Shown here piece after piece: positions 62,531 through 64,000 of a stretch of DNA of 64,000 nt (position 1 is the stretch's first letter; the number at the start of each line of letters is the position of its first letter). The notes beneath the pieces were generated by a model that was not told the origin of the DNA, made no database searches, and saw only the letters and a program-made list of their open reading frames with translations. Made by a program: the position numbers and the translations under genes. The stretch spans positions 58,480-122,479 of the forward strand of contig VCMS01000160.1 of NCBI GenBank assembly GCA_022539475.1, in the 5' to 3' direction. This DNA is from Gracilaria domingensis (lineage: Eukaryota > Rhodophyta > Florideophyceae > Gracilariales > Gracilariaceae).

Positions 62531-64000
62531 TCAGTTTCCCTGAACTTCCGCCTGCGGCGGCTGCTCAGGTTCCTCGGCTACGAGTGCTTGGGCTCGTTCG
62601 CCGTGGGGTCCCGCGTTCGCGGTTTGGGGTTCGGCAACATGCCGAGGGTTTGGGTGCACGGGTGGTGCCTGGACATTCCGCTGCGGCGGTGGTGCTGCGA
62701 CAGCGTGAGAGAAGTCCGTCTTCGCACGCAAGTACGACGTCATAGGGACGGTTCTCTTCTCCTCTGGAGTCAAGGCTTCATAGTTCACCGTAACCATGGA
62801 CATATCCCTCATCGAGAGGAGGCACTGCGGTGAAATGTGACCATGCGTGTAGCAAAGGTGACAGATCGGCATTGCCATCCCCGAACGCGGGTTACTATTC
62901 CGAGCATCGTTGAACCCTACCCTAGGGCGTGTGTCCTTCCATCCAGGCCGTTGAAAACAGGTTGCTCCGTTCGCGTACGGGATTTTCGGCCCGTTCACAC
63001 GGTTTGCATCTGCGTAAAGCAGCGTGCTGTCCCGAGCGGTATCGAAGGAGGCATCCGTCGTTGACGGTAGGTCCGTAGTTGGAATGGAACTCCGGCCTTC
63101 CTGGGCCAACTGGACGTTGTCGTACTCCCTTGGGGAGGCCTCGCTCGTGTGCAGCGACAACGATGGGGATCCAGTCTCCATCATCAACGCCTTGGCGGAC
63201 TTCGACCTGGTGACAGGACCTCGTGCACGAAGTGCATCACCCTCCGCTCGGCGTACTGGACTAACTCGAGGTAGGTAATCTTCCGCTTATCCTCGCGGCA
63301 GCGGGCGACCAAGGTCTTGATGGCCGGGTCGAGGCCGTCGACGAACATCGTACAACGTTCCCCTGCGGGGCATACATTACCACAACGGTGGAAGGCCTTA
63401 TTCAGGCGGACCGAGTAATCGGTTTCCGTCTCTCCAGACTTCTGCCGGGTGTCCCGGAGTGCCAGGATGGCCGTGCCGATTGCGTCGTTGGTGGCGTACG
63501 AGCGCAGCAAGTACTGGACCGCTTCCGGCCAGCACGTAACCCCTCCTTCGGAGGCACGAGATGAGCCTCTTACAGAGTTGAACTGGTCTTCGGCCACCCC
63601 CCGTAAGAAATACGGTAACGCAATGTAGGCCTGGCCTTCGTTCATCCCGAGAACATCGGCCTCCGCCACAAACGGGCGAGAAAATCAAGCACCAGGACTG
63701 GGTCGTCTCCAAAAAAGGTCTGGTTACGCAGTGAGAGCTGCATACGGCGGATGCAGTCCTTCACTTTACCCGTCCCACGGGGTGTGCGATCCAATGAGGA
63801 ATCTCCAAACGGTAATACCGGTATGAGGGTAGCTTCCGATACATCGGGTTCGTCGGCTTCAGCTCCTTCAGCCCGGAGTGCTTCCGTCCCTTCGACCGGG
63901 TACGAACAACACCTTGGGTGGCCGATGACCGCTTAGAGCGTGATGAGTGCCCTGCACGACCATCTTCGATGGAAGACTCTGACGAGTCAGAACTTTCCAA
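62531..64000 (-). pseudogene. gag region with zinc knuckle, frameshifted
   Basis: From the right edge leftwards: a charged Ser-rich N-terminal part (64000-63761), a capsid-like part with NQTFFGDDPVLVLDFLAR in one frame and AEADVLGMNEGQAYIALPYF in the next (shift near 63680), then a frame change at about 63187 into a segment with a CCHC knuckle, CHLCYTHGHISPQC, and a Pro/Ala/Gln-rich tail ending at 62531. The knuckle fits C-x2-C-x4-H-x4-C. Gag would package the RNA. This copy needs at least two frame corrections and so is broken. Confidence 0.85.

Larger units (their letters stand above)
53993..64000 (-). mobile_element. Chromovirus-like Ty3-type LTR retrotransposon, decayed, 5' end outside the window
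   Basis: Reading on the minus strand: gag (zinc knuckle), protease, reverse transcriptase, RNase H, integrase and chromodomain, then an antisense ORF, polypurine tract and 3' LTR. The order RT-RNaseH-IN marks Ty3/mdg4 type and the chromodomain marks the chromovirus branch. Frames change in gag near 63680 and 63190, before protease near 62290 and between protease and RT, and a TAA interrupts pol at 60230, so this copy cannot make its proteins normally. The 5' LTR and primer-binding site lie beyond 64000. The bases next to the LTR are TTAAC (53988-53992), the candidate target-site duplication. Confidence 0.93.

Noticed and set aside
1..64000. CRISPR array, bacterial operon or integron
   Set aside because: No regular repeat/spacer pattern. 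Introns, TATA boxes, a chromodomain retrotransposon and NB-ARC/WD40 genes show a eukaryotic nuclear genome.

Overview
The window reads as nuclear DNA of a multicellular red alga, probably a florideophyte close to Chondrus crispus. This is inference, not a database match. Supporting points are mostly intronless genes behind TATA boxes, a few short GT-AG introns (71-90 bp), a PLAT-less lipoxygenase with a Ser/Thr-rich leader, a nuclear phosphoribosylanthranilate isomerase, an NB-ARC/WD40 protein, a chromodomain Ty3-type LTR retrotransposon and long AT-rich intergenic stretches.

Layout. 1-7 kb: the 5' end of a truncated gene (-), a secreted protein (+) and a BCS1-like AAA ATPase (-). 7-17 kb: mostly non-coding, with hairpin clusters, a 55-bp hairpin minisatellite, a small secreted Cys-rich protein (paralogue at 31.4-32.0 kb), a 1.27-kb element with long terminal inverted repeats, and degraded gene fragments. 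17-21 kb: a lipoxygenase and an atypical cytochrome P450 in convergent orientation, a plausible oxylipin pair. 21-25 kb: AT-rich, no gene seen, with a striking chain of perfect palindromes. 25.0-30.8 kb: a five-exon gene for a 1,807-residue protein made of five bestrophin-like units in tandem. 33-50 kb: a duplicated block pairing an NB-ARC/WD40 gene with a GC-rich gene for an unknown membrane protein. One block copy keeps the NB-ARC/WD40 gene and the other keeps the membrane gene; the partner is broken or truncated in each. A membrane protein and TrpF lie between the copies. 50.9-52.0 kb: a type I membrane protein with two 10-Cys repeats. 54-64 kb: most of a decayed chromovirus-like LTR retrotransposon on the minus strand, with a complete 3' LTR, polypurine tract and a long antisense ORF.

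The strongest novelty is the five-unit bestrophin chain. Known bestrophins assemble as homopentamers, so this gene appears to encode a whole pseudo-pentameric channel in one polypeptide. Secondary points of interest are the LOX/P450 pair with a non-monooxygenase-type P450 I-helix, the reciprocal decay of the duplicated NB-ARC/membrane-protein block, recurrent intergenic palindrome chains, and a retrotransposon carrying an antisense ORF and three copies of its polypurine tract.
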